DNA of 64,000 nt from an uncultured Rhodospirillales bacterium (GTDB lineage Bacteria > Pseudomonadota > Alphaproteobacteria > Rhodospirillales > JABHCV01), in NCBI GenBank assembly GCA_938092065.1, contig CALKND010000002.1:1-64000 (forward strand). Direction: 5' to 3'. Positions 34,381 through 44,187 of the stretch are shown here, piece after piece; the stretch's first letter is position 1; each line of letters starts with the position of its first letter. Both the position numbers and the translations under genes were made by a program. The notes below the pieces were generated by a model. It saw only the letters and a program-made list of their open reading frames with translations, made no database searches and was not told the DNA's origin.

Positions 34381-36153
34381 CTATATTGGCGCGCACATTG
34401 TGGTAAGCCAAGTGAGTGTTTTTTCATCTAGTTTATCAGCTGCATTAATGTATACTTTTTGGTGATAGTAGTTGAGCCAGTTCTTCTCCTGATTGCTCAA
34501 CTGGTCAATCTCGATCAATCGTCGATCAATGGGGACCAATGTCAATGGGGTGAATTCAAGGAATCCTGCAGCTTGGCTCTCGGTAACTACGAGTAAACTC
34601 TCAATGCGTATACCATATTGATCCTCTAGGTATTGGCCTGGTTCATTTGAAATGATCATGCCCGCCTCAAATGGAACTAGACTTCCTGACGCCAAGCGGT
34701 GTGGGCCCTCGTGGACTCCCAAGTATGAGCCAACGCCATGCCCAGTACCGTGGCTATAATTTAGGTCCGCACGCCACAGGTGCTGGCGGGCTAGAGCATC
34801 TAACTGGCCTCCATTGGTGCCAATAGGAAAGTGGGCCGATGCAATTGCTATGTGGCCCTTTAAAACTAAGGTAAAGTGACGGCGCATCTCTTTATCAGGT
34901 ATGCCGATAGGCATGGTTCTAGTAATGTCTGTGGTGCCATCAAGATACTGCCCGCCACTGTCGAGCAACAAAAGAGAGCCTTGCTCTAGTTCCCGATTGC
35001 TCTGTTTTGTTGGGATGTAATGAACTATAGCTCCGTTAGGTCCTGCCCCAGCAATTGTTGGAAAGCTTAGGCCTTTGAATAAATCACCTTCAGCGCGAAA
35101 CGCGTATATTTTTGAAACCACATCCAGTTCTGTTAGGCTGGTTCCCGGCGTAGTTTCATCAAGCCACTGAAGAAAACGAATAACGGCTATGGCATCTCGG
35201 TTATGAGCAGCATGCGCGCCATTGATTTCTACCTCATTTTTTCTGGCACGTTGCAGCCTTGTAGGGTCACTGCAGTAAATAATCACCGCCCCAGCCTTTT
35301 TTAGGCGTTCACGTGTCCAGTCAGTAGATGTACTTTGATCTAAACTGACATTCAAATTAGCCTTGCCAAGTTCATCAAGGCTATTTGGGAAAGCTGTTAT
35401 GTCATGAAGCGTTGTAAGACTGCCGAGGCTGGCTTTAGTATTTTCAGAAAACTTGTCTGGGTTGGCAAATAACTGTGCTCTCGCATTTGAGCTAATTATC
35501 GCAAAACCCTGCATTAATGGAGTGTGTTTTGTGTCCCCACCACGAATGTTAAAGGTCCAAGCAATAGCATCCATTTCATTAAGGACAATTGCATCGGCAC
35601 CGCAAAGCTCTAATTCTTTAGCAATAGACTCTATCTTATTGTCGCTACTAGAGCCTGTATATTTCAGGTCGTGATGGTTTACACTTTTAAAAGGTGGGGC
35701 AGGGCGGTCAATCCACAAGCTGTCAATGGGGTTTTTTTCAGTAGCCGTGCAATGTGCTTTTTTCACCTTCAGTAGTTTTTTCAATTTTTTGATGTTGGCA
35801 ATGCTGTGCACTCTTGGATCATAACCAATATTCATTCCTGGCTCGACCTTATCGGCCAGCCACTCAGCAGGGTTTGGGTTCTGGCAATTGTGAATTGTAA
35901 CTAAATTAGAATCGACCTGTTGGGCAGCCTGGATGGTGTAACGTCCATCAACAAATAAATGGACATGGTCATCAAATAAAACTGCAGTGCCAGCAGATCC
36001 TGTAAATCCCGTTAACCATCTAAGCCGCATATTATTTTCAGATATATATTCGCCCTGAAACTCATCAGACTGAGGTACAATAAAACCCTGAAATCCTATT
36101 TTTTTTATCATTATCAGAGTATTTTTGGCAGCAACTTGATCAATCAAACTCAT
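34381..36153 (-). CDS. pepP: Xaa-Pro aminopeptidase (M24B family)
   Basis: 590 residues, the long three-domain form: two creatinase-like N-terminal domains and a C-terminal pita-bread metallopeptidase. Metal ligands are visible in LDSGGQYLDGTTDITRT (two Asp), SHGTGHGVG (His), SNEPGQY (Glu) and IRIESL (Glu). It removes N-terminal residues ahead of proline. A G/C-rich imperfect hairpin lies downstream at about 34309-34335, but its T-run is on the plus-strand side. Confidence 0.9.
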   Translation of the reverse strand: MSLIDQVAAKNTLIMIKKIGFQGFIVPQSDEFQGEYISENNMRLRWLTGFTGSAGTAVLFDDHVHLFVDGRYTIQAAQQVDSNLVTIHNCQNPNPAEWLADKVEPGMNIGYDPRVHSIANIKKLKKLLKVKKAHCTATEKNPIDSLWIDRPAPPFKSVNHHDLKYTGSSSDNKIESIAKELELCGADAIVLNEMDAIAWTFNIRGGDTKHTPLMQGFAIISSNARAQLFANPDKFSENTKASLGSLTTLHDITAFPNSLDELGKANLNVSLDQSTSTDWTRERLKKAGAVIIYCSDPTRLQRARKNEVEINGAHAAHNRDAIAVIRFLQWLDETTPGTSLTELDVVSKIYAFRAEGDLFKGLSFPTIAGAGPNGAIVHYIPTKQSNRELEQGSLLLLDSGGQYLDGTTDITRTMPIGIPDKEMRRHFTLVLKGHIAIASAHFPIGTNGGQLDALARQHLWRADLNYSHGTGHGVGSYLGVHEGPHRLASGSLVPFEAGMIISNEPGQYLEDQYGIRIESLLVVTESQAAGFLEFTPLTLVPIDRRLIEIDQLSNQEKNWLNYYHQKVYINAADKLDEKTLTWLTTMCAPI

Positions 36154-36541
36154 AGTCTTTTCTCACGTTAATTAACTTTCTTTATAAATGTTTGTAGTCA
36201 AATCACTTTACAAATAAAGTTGTCTGGGCAGTTGCTATGGCGCGTTAATGTTATAATGTAAGTTTAAGGCTCAATTCTTTAATAGATTATGGCTAGACCT
36301 CAGACAAATAACAACGTTTAAGAGTAGGACTGCGTCTAATCTGGATTTTATTTGGTTCTACTTGATCTATCTATCTTAAGGTAGTGCCTTTGGACGTCTG
36401 GTCAAGGATTAAGCCAAGTACTAATTCCTACAAAAGGTTACAATAAAAAAAGTCGTTGGTTCGCTGAAACTGCTTTTTTTAGACACTTTAAAACACACAA
36501 GTTATTTTAAAAAAATCATGTGTAAAAATGTTTATTTACGC

Positions 36542-36570
36542 TTGCATTCTTGGTGCTAGAGGCGTATCAA
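36542..36570 (+). promoter_or_regulatory. Candidate distal promoter of the rpsB operon
   Basis: TTGCAT (36542-36547) and TATCAA (36565-36570) are separated by exactly 17 bases. Transcription from here would give a leader of about 150 bases before rpsB. Confidence 0.4.
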
Positions 36571-36653
36571 CCCAAATCATAAACACTTTTTATTAGTTTA
36601 AATTCACACATGAGCTTGCGGCCCCGAAACAAATTCTTCGGAATTAGTCTTTA

Positions 36654-36682
36654 TTGACTTGTCGCTCCGGTGTTCGTTAATT
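36654..36682 (+). promoter_or_regulatory. Candidate proximal promoter of the rpsB operon
   Basis: TTGACT (36654-36659) and TTAATT (36677-36682) with 17 bases between. The -10 lies in the loop of a GTTCG/CGAAC hairpin. The transcript would start about 40 bases before the rpsB ATG. Confidence 0.35.
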
Positions 36683-36728
36683 CGAACGACGCTCGTGGAA
36701 GATTAACCGGAAAAGAGGAGTAGTCAAC

Positions 36729-37565
36729 ATGGCTCTACCTACCTTCACAATGCGCCAGCTTTTGGAAGCAGGCATTCACTTCGGACATAATACCCGCCGT
36801 TGGAATCCAAAGATGTCACCATACATATTTGGTATTCGCAACGGTATTCACATTATGGATTTACAGCAGACAGCGCCTATGCTTCATCGAGCTATGACGC
36901 TTGTTCGCGATACTGTTGCTTCTGGCGGACGTGTGCTGTTTGTGGGCACTAAGCGCCAAGCATCTGAGCATATTGCGGAAGCCGCAAAGCGTTGTGGTCA
37001 GTACTATGTAAATCACCGTTGGCTGGGCGGTATGCTAACTAACTGGCAGACAGTCTCTAAATCGATCCGGCGCCTTCGTGAACTTGATGATATGTTCACT
37101 GGTGATACGGTTGGACTGACTAAGAAAGAATTGCTAAGACTAACTCGTGAGCGCGACAAGCTAGACAGGGCCCTTGGTGGCATTAAGGAAATGGGTGGCC
37201 AGCCAGACGTTATGGTTGTTATTGATACCAACAAAGAAGGCATAGCTGTTGCAGAGGCTAATAAACTTGGCATTCCTGTTGTAGCCGTGATCGACTCTAA
37301 TAGCTCACCTGATGGCATAGATTTCCCGATCCCAGGTAATGATGACGCACTACGTGCTATCAACACATATTGTGAGTTGATAGCTGGCTCTGTTCTGGAT
37401 GGTATCCAGCAGGAAGTTGTTGCATCTGGAGGCGATATTGGTGCTGCAGAGCAAACACCGACTGAGGACTTGTCTGAGGCTCCTACTGTTGGTGATGAAG
37501 CTTCTGCAAATCCAGATTCGTCCCCAGGATCAGATATAGCAAAAGAGTCTAAGAACGAATCCTAA
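36729..37565 (+). CDS. rpsB: 30S ribosomal protein S2
   Basis: 278 residues. Strong signatures: [20 protein letters not shown], the [11 protein letters not shown] region and [16 protein letters not shown]. The last 45 residues form an acidic extension ([20 protein letters not shown] and on), as in many alphaproteobacterial S2 proteins. The ribosome site is GAGGAG before the ATG. It opens the long operon that runs to the lipid A genes. Confidence 0.97.
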   Translation: MALPTFTMRQLLEAGIHFGHNTRRWNPKMSPYIFGIRNGIHIMDLQQTAPMLHRAMTLVRDTVASGGRVLFVGTKRQASEHIAEAAKRCGQYYVNHRWLGGMLTNWQTVSKSIRRLRELDDMFTGDTVGLTKKELLRLTRERDKLDRALGGIKEMGGQPDVMVVIDTNKEGIAVAEANKLGIPVVAVIDSNSSPDGIDFPIPGNDDALRAINTYCELIAGSVLDGIQQEVVASGGDIGAAEQTPTEDLSEAPTVGDEASANPDSSPGSDIAKESKNES

Positions 37566-37620
37566 TTCACATTATCGTTAAAGCAATCGTTGATGATTTA
37601 ATTTAAAAGTGAGGTTTAAG

Positions 37621-38544
37621 ATGGCTGAAATTACTGCCAGTCTTGTTAAAGAATTGCGTGAAAAATCCGGTGCCGGCATGATGGATTGTAAAAAGGCCCT
37701 TAAAGAAACTGAGGGAAATCTGGAAGAAGCCGTTGATTGGCTTCGCACCAAGGGTCTTGCATCTGCTGCTAAAAAGGCTGGTCGTGTAGCCTCGGAGGGT
37801 CTTGTGGGAATTATTGCTAAAGGCACTAGTGGTGCTATCATAGAAGTTAATTCAGAGACTGACTTCGTCGCTCGTAATGATGATTTTCAAGCGTTCGTAA
37901 GTAATATCACCAACCTTGCAACTAGCGCTGCTGATCTCAATGCTTTAAGGGTTACACCTTACCCTGGTGAAGACCGAACTGTTGAGGAGCAGTTGAGCCA
38001 CATGATCGCTACTATTGGTGAAAATATGGCTTTGCGCCGAATGTCTGTGTTGAGCGTCGATAATGGGATTGTCACTTCGTACATGCATAATTCCATTTCA
38101 AGCGGTATTGGTAAGATTGGTGTTCTTGTTGCTCTTAAATCAAACGGAGACACAGAGAAATTAAACGCTCTTGGTAGGCAGCTTGCTATGCATATTGCCG
38201 CTGCCGCTCCTCAGTCAGTATCTAGTGACGATTTGGATCAGCAATTAGTAGAACGTGAGCGTCAGATCCTCAGCGATCAAGCACGTGACACTGGAAAGCC
38301 CGAGGAAATAATAGAAAAGATGGTAGAAGGTCGTATTCGCAAGTTTTATGAGGAAGTTTGTCTACTTGAGCAGACTTTTGTTATTGATGGCGAAAGTAAA
38401 ATTGCTGAAGTTCTTGAAAAAACTACACAGGAATTAGGTAGTACTGTAAGTATTGCTGCTTTTGAACGTTTTGCGCTAGGCGAAGGTATTGAAAAAGAGA
38501 AGGAAGACTATGCATCAGAAGTGGCAGCTTTGGCTGGCACCTGA
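37621..38544 (+). CDS. tsf: Translation elongation factor Ts
   Basis: 307 residues from the ATG at 37621, chosen over the in-frame GTG at 37609 because it has GAGGT upstream and gives the usual MAEITASLVKELREK. EF-Ts exchanges GDP for GTP on EF-Tu. The TDFVARN motif, which contacts EF-Tu, is present in SETDFVARNDDF, and the UBA-like N-terminal domain has GAGMMDCKKAL. It lies 55 bases after rpsB. Confidence 0.97.
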   Translation: MAEITASLVKELREKSGAGMMDCKKALKETEGNLEEAVDWLRTKGLASAAKKAGRVASEGLVGIIAKGTSGAIIEVNSETDFVARNDDFQAFVSNITNLATSAADLNALRVTPYPGEDRTVEEQLSHMIATIGENMALRRMSVLSVDNGIVTSYMHNSISSGIGKIGVLVALKSNGDTEKLNALGRQLAMHIAAAAPQSVSSDDLDQQLVERERQILSDQARDTGKPEEIIEKMVEGRIRKFYEEVCLLEQTFVIDGESKIAEVLEKTTQELGSTVSIAAFERFALGEGIEKEKEDYASEVAALAGT

Positions 38545-38713
38545 TCCGTATAATCTACGAGCCTTCCGCCATTTGAGCAGAACCTGGTAGTGGTAATAAA
38601 GCTATCGAAAGCCAAAAAAGCAAAGACCTTTTGTACTTTTTTAGTATAGTGACAATGATTTGCTGTTTGTTTAAGCTCACGGAACCCATATTCATCAATT
38701 TTTTTATGACATT

Positions 38714-39451
38714 ATGAATAGGCCTATTATGCCGTCTCAGCCAAAATACCGACGAATACTTCTGAAATTGTCGGGTGAGGCATTGATGGGGCCAAAAGAA
38801 TTTGGCCTTAATAGTGAGACAGTAGAGCGTATTGCTGGCGAAATAGCCGTTGTCCATAAAATGGGCATACAGGTGTGTCTAGTTATCGGGGCAGGTAATA
38901 TATTTAGAGGTGTTGCTGGAACAACAGCCGGAATTGAACGCACAAGCGCAGACTACATGGGTATGCTTGCAACCGTTATAAACGCCTTGGCTATGCAGAG
39001 TGTACTGGAAAGCCGTAATATTCACACTCGTGTACTATCAGCAATTCCCATGGCGACAGTCTGCGAGCCCTACATTCGTAGGCGGGCCGTACGACACATG
39101 GACAAGGGCAGAGTGGTAATCTTTGCAGCAGGAACTGGCAACCCTTTTTTCACAACTGATACAGCAGCTGCTCTTCGCGCTGTTGAAATGGAATGCGATG
39201 CTTTGTTGAAAGGAACACAGGTTGATGGCGTTTACAGTGATGATCCACAAAAAGTGCCAGATGCCATACGTTACGAACAGCTCAGTTATCAGAGTGTTTT
39301 GACCAAAAACTTGCGCGTCATGGATACTTCAGCTGTAGCCCTTGCGCGTGATAATGCTGTTCCAATTCTTGTTTTTTCCATTCACAAACTAGGAGCTCTT
39401 GCTGATGTTGTTAATGGAAGAGGTGCCTTTACTATCATCTCAGAAGATTAA
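38714..39451 (+). CDS. pyrH: UMP kinase
   Basis: 245 residues from the first ATG, or 240 from the ATG at 38729, which has AGG at suitable spacing. It phosphorylates UMP to UDP. Amino acid kinase fold motifs: [53 protein letters not shown] and the final [12 protein letters not shown] 169-base gap follows tsf; GTACTTTTTTAGTATAG within it may include a secondary promoter. Confidence 0.95.
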   Translation: MNRPIMPSQPKYRRILLKLSGEALMGPKEFGLNSETVERIAGEIAVVHKMGIQVCLVIGAGNIFRGVAGTTAGIERTSADYMGMLATVINALAMQSVLESRNIHTRVLSAIPMATVCEPYIRRRAVRHMDKGRVVIFAAGTGNPFFTTDTAAALRAVEMECDALLKGTQVDGVYSDDPQKVPDAIRYEQLSYQSVLTKNLRVMDTSAVALARDNAVPILVFSIHKLGALADVVNGRGAFTIISED

Positions 39452-39475
39452 TATCTTGATCTTGAGGAAATAATC

Positions 39476-40045
39476 ATGAGTTCAACTAGTAATGCCGACA
39501 CTAAAAAAGATGTTTCACGGCGTATGGAAGGTGCCCTCGAGGTTTTGCACAAGGAATTTGGTGGCCTGAGAACGGGTCGTGCCTCCATTAGCCTTCTAGA
39601 ACCTCTAATGATAGACGCCTATGGGTCACAGATGCCAATAAATCAGGTCGGTACCGTTGGCATTCCAGAGCCGCGCATGCTGACAGTTCAGGTTTGGGAT
39701 AAAACTATGGTGAAGTCTGTAGAGAAAACGATTATGGAGTCAGGACTTGGCCTAAACCCTATTTCTGATGGTCAATTGGTTCGTGTTCCTCTGCCGGCTT
39801 TGACCGAAGAACGTAGACTGGAGCTTTCGAAAGTCGCTGCTAAATATGCTGAAGATGCTCGCATTGCGGTTCGTAATGTACGGCGTCATGCCATGGATGA
39901 GCTTAAGCGCAGTGAAAAAGATGGTGATATCACTGAAGACGAGCATCATGATTATTCCCAAGAAGTTCAAGAACTTACCGATAGTTATGTGAAAAAAATT
40001 GATGAATCTCTATCCCATAAAGAAAAAGATATATTGCAGGTTTAA
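39476..40045 (+). CDS. frr: Ribosome recycling factor
   Basis: 189 residues, near the usual 185. RRF releases ribosomes from mRNA after termination. Family phrases: [22 protein letters not shown]-type segment ([17 protein letters not shown]), [17 protein letters not shown]. It is 24 bases after pyrH and four before the uppS GTG. Confidence 0.97.
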   Translation: MSSTSNADTKKDVSRRMEGALEVLHKEFGGLRTGRASISLLEPLMIDAYGSQMPINQVGTVGIPEPRMLTVQVWDKTMVKSVEKTIMESGLGLNPISDGQLVRVPLPALTEERRLELSKVAAKYAEDARIAVRNVRRHAMDELKRSEKDGDITEDEHHDYSQEVQELTDSYVKKIDESLSHKEKDILQV

Positions 40046-40049
40046 TCAG

Positions 40050-40805
40050 GTGAATTCGGCTGACATCCTCAAGGTTGCCAATTTTGTAACGGAAGACAAG
40101 GTCACTCCCCCCGTTCATGTAGCTATTATTATGGATGGCAATGGACGTTGGGCCAAGAACAGAAAACTAGCTAAAGCAGCAGGACATAAAAAGGGTGCAG
40201 GTTCAATAAAGACTGCTATTAAAAGCGCCATTGAAGCGAACGTACGTTACCTAACACTCTACGGGTTCTCATCAGAAAACTGGAACCGTCCAAGTAGTGA
40301 AGTCAATGAATTGATGGGTTTACTGCGTTTTTATCTCAAAAGTGAGGTTCCTAACCTACACAAAGAAGGGGTGTGCTTTTGTGTTATCGGCGATAGAAAA
40401 AAGTTAGATAAAGATATTGTCAAGCTGATTGAAGAAGCTGAAAAAAAGACTGTTGCTAATACACGGCTGCATTTGGTCATTGCCTTGAGCTATGGTGGGC
40501 GGGCAGAAATTACTGAAGCTGCACGTGCGTTGGCTATAAAGGTAAAAGCGGGTAAGCTAGACCCATGTAACATTGATGAAGACTTATTCAAATGTAGTCT
40601 CTATACCAGTAAAATTCCAGACCCAGATTTATTAATTAGAACCAGTGGAGAGCAAAGAATTAGTAATTTTTTGCTGTGGCAATTAGCTTATACTGAGTTC
40701 TGTTTCCTAGATACCTTATGGCCTGATTTTAACAAACAAGATTTTGACAACGCAATTGCAGCATTTCACAGGCGTGAGAGACGTTTTGGCACTTCCCGTG
40801 AATGA
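40050..40805 (+). CDS. uppS: Undecaprenyl diphosphate synthase
   Basis: 251 residues from the GTG at 40050, just past the frr stop; the open frame reaches back into frr, but those residues do not belong to the family. It makes the C55 carrier lipid for cell-wall synthesis. Motifs: HVAIIMDGNGRWAKNR, YGFSSENWNRP and DPDLLIRTSGEQRISNFLLW. The last eight bases overlap cdsA. Confidence 0.94.
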   Translation: MNSADILKVANFVTEDKVTPPVHVAIIMDGNGRWAKNRKLAKAAGHKKGAGSIKTAIKSAIEANVRYLTLYGFSSENWNRPSSEVNELMGLLRFYLKSEVPNLHKEGVCFCVIGDRKKLDKDIVKLIEEAEKKTVANTRLHLVIALSYGGRAEITEAARALAIKVKAGKLDPCNIDEDLFKCSLYTSKIPDPDLLIRTSGEQRISNFLLWQLAYTEFCFLDTLWPDFNKQDFDNAIAAFHRRERRFGTSRE

Positions 40806-41661
40806 ATGCCAAAAAAGTAACCTTACAACTAGGATTGTATCGGCCCTTGTAATGATGCCGGTAGTAATAGCCTGCACCTGTCTGGGCTATCCTTACTTTA
40901 ATTTGTTAGTTGGGCTTTGCGCTGCCCTTATAGCTTGGGAATACAGCCGTATAATTTCGAGTGGCCATACTGATTATGAAGGAAAGGGCTTAATAATTGG
41001 TCTTGTCAGTGCTGTTCTGGTGGCCTCAACAGACAATTACACATGGGCATTTCTTCTTCTTGGGCTCATATCTGTTGTTTTCCTTGGTATTGTTTTAGCT
41101 AAGACGCTTGTTAACAGGTCTAATATAAACTCCGCTGAAATGGGGAGAGCTGTTTACCCAATTAACAGTTTGTGGATGTCGGTAGGTGGGGCTTATATGG
41201 GTGGTGCATGTATAAGTTTGATTTGGATAAGAAATGAATGGGACAATGGCTTGCTTGCAGTCATTTGGATTTTAGTCTTAGTTTGGGCTTCTGATTGCGG
41301 AGCTTACGCTCTGGGCCGATTAGTTGGTGGTCCCAAGCTGGCACCTAAAATTAGTCCTAACAAAACGTGGGCAGGACTTGCAGGGTGCGCCGTTTCAGCT
41401 TGTATTGTGGGGGCTATAGTCGCAAAAAGTATTCCCCTTGAAAATGGATACGAGTTAGTTGTAATTAGCGGTCTTATAGGCTTGGTATCTCAAATGGGGG
41501 ATCTTATAGAGTCAGCTTTTAAGCGTCACTTTGGAGTAAAGGATGCAAGTAATTTGATACCTGGACATGGTGGCGTGCTTGACAGAGTTGATGCCTTACT
41601 TGCTGCAATTTTTGCAGTGGCGTTGATATCTCTATTCAATAAGGGCTCATTGTTGTTATGA
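40798..41661 (+). CDS. cdsA: Phosphatidate cytidylyltransferase
   Basis: 287 residues from the GTG at 40798, which overlaps the uppS end; the frame extends upstream inside uppS, but the homologous protein begins with LTTRIVSALVMMPVV. An integral membrane enzyme making CDP-diacylglycerol. The family signature is complete near the C-terminus: SAFKRHFGVKDASNLIPG then HGGVLDRVD. Overlaps dxr by four bases (ATGA). Confidence 0.92.
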   Translation: MNECQKSNLTTRIVSALVMMPVVIACTCLGYPYFNLLVGLCAALIAWEYSRIISSGHTDYEGKGLIIGLVSAVLVASTDNYTWAFLLLGLISVVFLGIVLAKTLVNRSNINSAEMGRAVYPINSLWMSVGGAYMGGACISLIWIRNEWDNGLLAVIWILVLVWASDCGAYALGRLVGGPKLAPKISPNKTWAGLAGCAVSACIVGAIVAKSIPLENGYELVVISGLIGLVSQMGDLIESAFKRHFGVKDASNLIPGHGGVLDRVDALLAAIFAVALISLFNKGSLLL

Positions 41662-42851
41662 CCCATTCACATAAAGTCATCACGCCGGAAACGAGTATCA
41701 GGTCCATTTCCATCCTTGGCTCCACAGGCTCAGTAGGCACAAATACTGTTGATTTAGTTAAACTAACGCCTGAGCGTTTTAGTGTCACGGCCTTGAGCGC
41801 TAATCGGAACGTTGCCTTGCTTGCAGAACAGGCGAGGGCATTGAAAGCTAAAATTGCCGTCATCGCTGATGAAAGCTATTATAATGACCTTAAAGAAGCC
41901 CTTTCTGGCTCTGGTGTGGAAATTGCTGCAGGTCGCCGGGCAGTTATTGAAGCCGCTATGCGTCCGTCAGATTGGATCATGTCTGCCATCGTAGGTACAG
42001 CAGGGTTGGAGCCAACTTTTAAAGCTGTTGAACGAGGTGCCATTATTGGCCTGGCAAACAAAGAATGTCTTGTTTCAGCTGGAAAAATAATGATTAACGC
42101 AATCAAACAGCAAGGCGCGACTATAATTCCTGTTGACTCAGAGCACAGTGCTATTTTTCAGGTGTTTGATTTTGATAATGTGGACAAAATAAACCGTATT
42201 ATTCTGACTGCTTCTGGTGGGCCATTTCGTGAGAAAAGCCTCAAGGAAATGTCCTCAATGACACCAAAACAGGCGTTGGCTCATCCCAACTGGGATATGG
42301 GGCCTAAAATATCAATCGATTCAGCAACGATGATGAATAAAGGATTGGAACTGATTGAAGCCTATCATTTGTTCCCGGTGAGTGAAGAGAAGATAGAAAT
42401 CCTTGTACACCCTCAATCAGTAGTGCATAGCCTAGTTGATTATGTGGATGGATCAGTATTAGCTCAGATGGGAACACCAGATATGCGCACACCTATTTCT
42501 TTTGCATTGGGTTGGCCACAAAGGCTCGCTACTCCTGCAACAGGCTTGAATTTGCAAGAAATTGGCAACTTGTCGTTTGAAGATACAGATGAAGAGCGTT
42601 TCCCAGCTCTGAGATTGGCACGCGAAGCACTAAGAAATGGTGGCAATGCGCCAACTGTCCTAAACGCTGCGAATGAAATTGCTGTTGAAGGATTTCTGAA
42701 CAATCAGATTAATTTCCTTAATATAGCGGCAATTGTAGAGAATACGCTGGAAAACACCCCCCATTGTGAGCTAGAAACTCTCAGTGATGTTCTTGACGTC
42801 GATTGCATTGCACGAAAAACAGCCAAAGCCTATATGAAGGATTTAAGTTAA
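41658..42851 (+). CDS. dxr: 1-deoxy-D-xylulose 5-phosphate reductoisomerase
   Basis: 397 residues. NADPH enzyme of the MEP isoprenoid pathway, whose products feed UppS. Visible: NADPH loop ILGSTGSVGTNTVDL, GLANKECLVSAG, PVDSEHSAIFQ (metal Asp and Glu), the flexible substrate loop HPNWDMGPKISIDSATM and NKGLELIEA. Start ATG overlaps the cdsA stop. Confidence 0.97.
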   Translation: MTHSHKVITPETSIRSISILGSTGSVGTNTVDLVKLTPERFSVTALSANRNVALLAEQARALKAKIAVIADESYYNDLKEALSGSGVEIAAGRRAVIEAAMRPSDWIMSAIVGTAGLEPTFKAVERGAIIGLANKECLVSAGKIMINAIKQQGATIIPVDSEHSAIFQVFDFDNVDKINRIILTASGGPFREKSLKEMSSMTPKQALAHPNWDMGPKISIDSATMMNKGLELIEAYHLFPVSEEKIEILVHPQSVVHSLVDYVDGSVLAQMGTPDMRTPISFALGWPQRLATPATGLNLQEIGNLSFEDTDEERFPALRLAREALRNGGNAPTVLNAANEIAVEGFLNNQINFLNIAAIVENTLENTPHCELETLSDVLDVDCIARKTAKAYMKDLS

Positions 42852-42897
42852 ATTGGCTCTATGAAACCCCTTAAAAACATTTGTGGACTGAATTATT

Positions 42898-44028
42898 TTG
42901 GATATTCTCATTGATTACGTAGTGCCCTTCCTAATTGTTTTGACAATTTTGGTTTTTGTGCATGAGTTAGGTCACTTTCTTGTGGCGCGCTATAACAATG
43001 TCAAGGTTGAAACTTTCTCTATTGGTTTTGGCGCTGAGCTTTTTGGGTTCTATGACAGTCTTGGGACCCGTTGGAAATTTAGTGCTATTCCCCTTGGGGG
43101 ATATGTCAAAATGTTTGGAGAGGGCGAAATTATTACAGGCGAAGGTAAGGATAAGGAACGCAACCTTACTGAAGAAGAAAAAGAAGTATCTTTTTATCAC
43201 AAACGCCTCGGTCAGAGGGCTGCAATAGTTTTTGCGGGTCCTTTGGCTAATTTTATTTTTGCTGTGATAGTTTTAGCTGGTCTTTTCTTCGCTTCCGGCG
43301 CACCCAATTTATTGGCTGGAGTTGGTACGGTTCAAAGTGGTAGTGCAGCTGAAAAAGCTGGCATTGCTGCAGGGGACAGGGTCATCATGATTGCTGGCCA
43401 AGACGTCAAGTGGTTCAAAGATTTACGCCAAATTGTAATAGAAAATCCTAACACACCACTGTCTATGGAAGTAATTAGAAGCAATGCCCAGCTGACCCTC
43501 ATTGCAACCCCAAAGGTTAAAGTCGTTGAAGAGGGTGGGGTAGAAAAGGAAATTGGCCTATTGGGCATTACGCCTGATCCTAAAATGGTCGAATACACTA
43601 ATGTCGGCCCACTGGATGCAGTTGTTATGGGAGCAGAGCGAACCTATGGATTGACGGTCAGAATTTTAAGTGCTGTTGGGCTTATGATTACTGGCTCGGT
43701 GTCAAAGGAGGAACTTGGTGGCCCCTTAAGGATTGCACAAATGTCAGGCCAAATGGCACAAGGTGGATTGGCTAGCATGGTATTCTTTCTGGCGGCTTTA
43801 TCTATAAATCTTGGCTTAATAAATCTGTTCCCAATTCCAATGCTGGATGGTGGTCACCTTCTTTTTTATTTTATAGAAGCAATCATGGGACGCCCTGTAA
43901 ACGAGAAAGCTCAAGAATACAGTTTCCGTTTTGGGCTGATTCTGGTATTGCTCCTTATGGTTTTTGTTACATGGAACGACTTGGTTCAACTCAGAGTCCT
44001 TGAGTATTTTGTAAACCTTGTTAGCTGA
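42898..44028 (+). CDS. rseP: Site-2 protease RseP
   Basis: 376 residues, intramembrane zinc protease that cleaves anti-sigma factors and remnant signal peptides. HELGH zinc motif at about residues 23-27, one PDZ domain around 125-210 (SAAEKAGIAAGDRVIMIAG), and the third zinc ligand region NLFPIPMLDGGHL. The start is TTG with GGA 12 bases upstream. The presence of only one PDZ domain is common in alphaproteobacteria. Confidence 0.95.
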   Translation: MDILIDYVVPFLIVLTILVFVHELGHFLVARYNNVKVETFSIGFGAELFGFYDSLGTRWKFSAIPLGGYVKMFGEGEIITGEGKDKERNLTEEEKEVSFYHKRLGQRAAIVFAGPLANFIFAVIVLAGLFFASGAPNLLAGVGTVQSGSAAEKAGIAAGDRVIMIAGQDVKWFKDLRQIVIENPNTPLSMEVIRSNAQLTLIATPKVKVVEEGGVEKEIGLLGITPDPKMVEYTNVGPLDAVVMGAERTYGLTVRILSAVGLMITGSVSKEELGGPLRIAQMSGQMAQGGLASMVFFLAALSINLGLINLFPIPMLDGGHLLFYFIEAIMGRPVNEKAQEYSFRFGLILVLLLMVFVTWNDLVQLRVLEYFVNLVS

Positions 44029-44187
44029 TAATTGTTTGTGTGCACGAATATAATCTGATTCAATGTGGATTATCCTTCAAGCTTTCCAAATTTGAGGGAT
44101 GATTAATGTTTAATAATTTTTACATAGAGGTCTATTGCTAATTTAGGTTATTCTCAGTCTAGGGCAATATTATCCAAGGGGGGTTGT

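Larger units (their letters stand above)
36154..36728. other. Control region and leader ahead of rpsB
   Basis: 575 bases between the divergent pepP and rpsB. It holds two candidate rpsB promoters (listed separately). A hairpin of GTTCG and CGAAC around a TTAATT loop (about 36672-36687) lies within 60 bases of the rpsB start. The last 130 bases before rpsB are less AT-rich than the rest and could be a structured S2-binding leader; this is inference. Confidence 0.45.
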
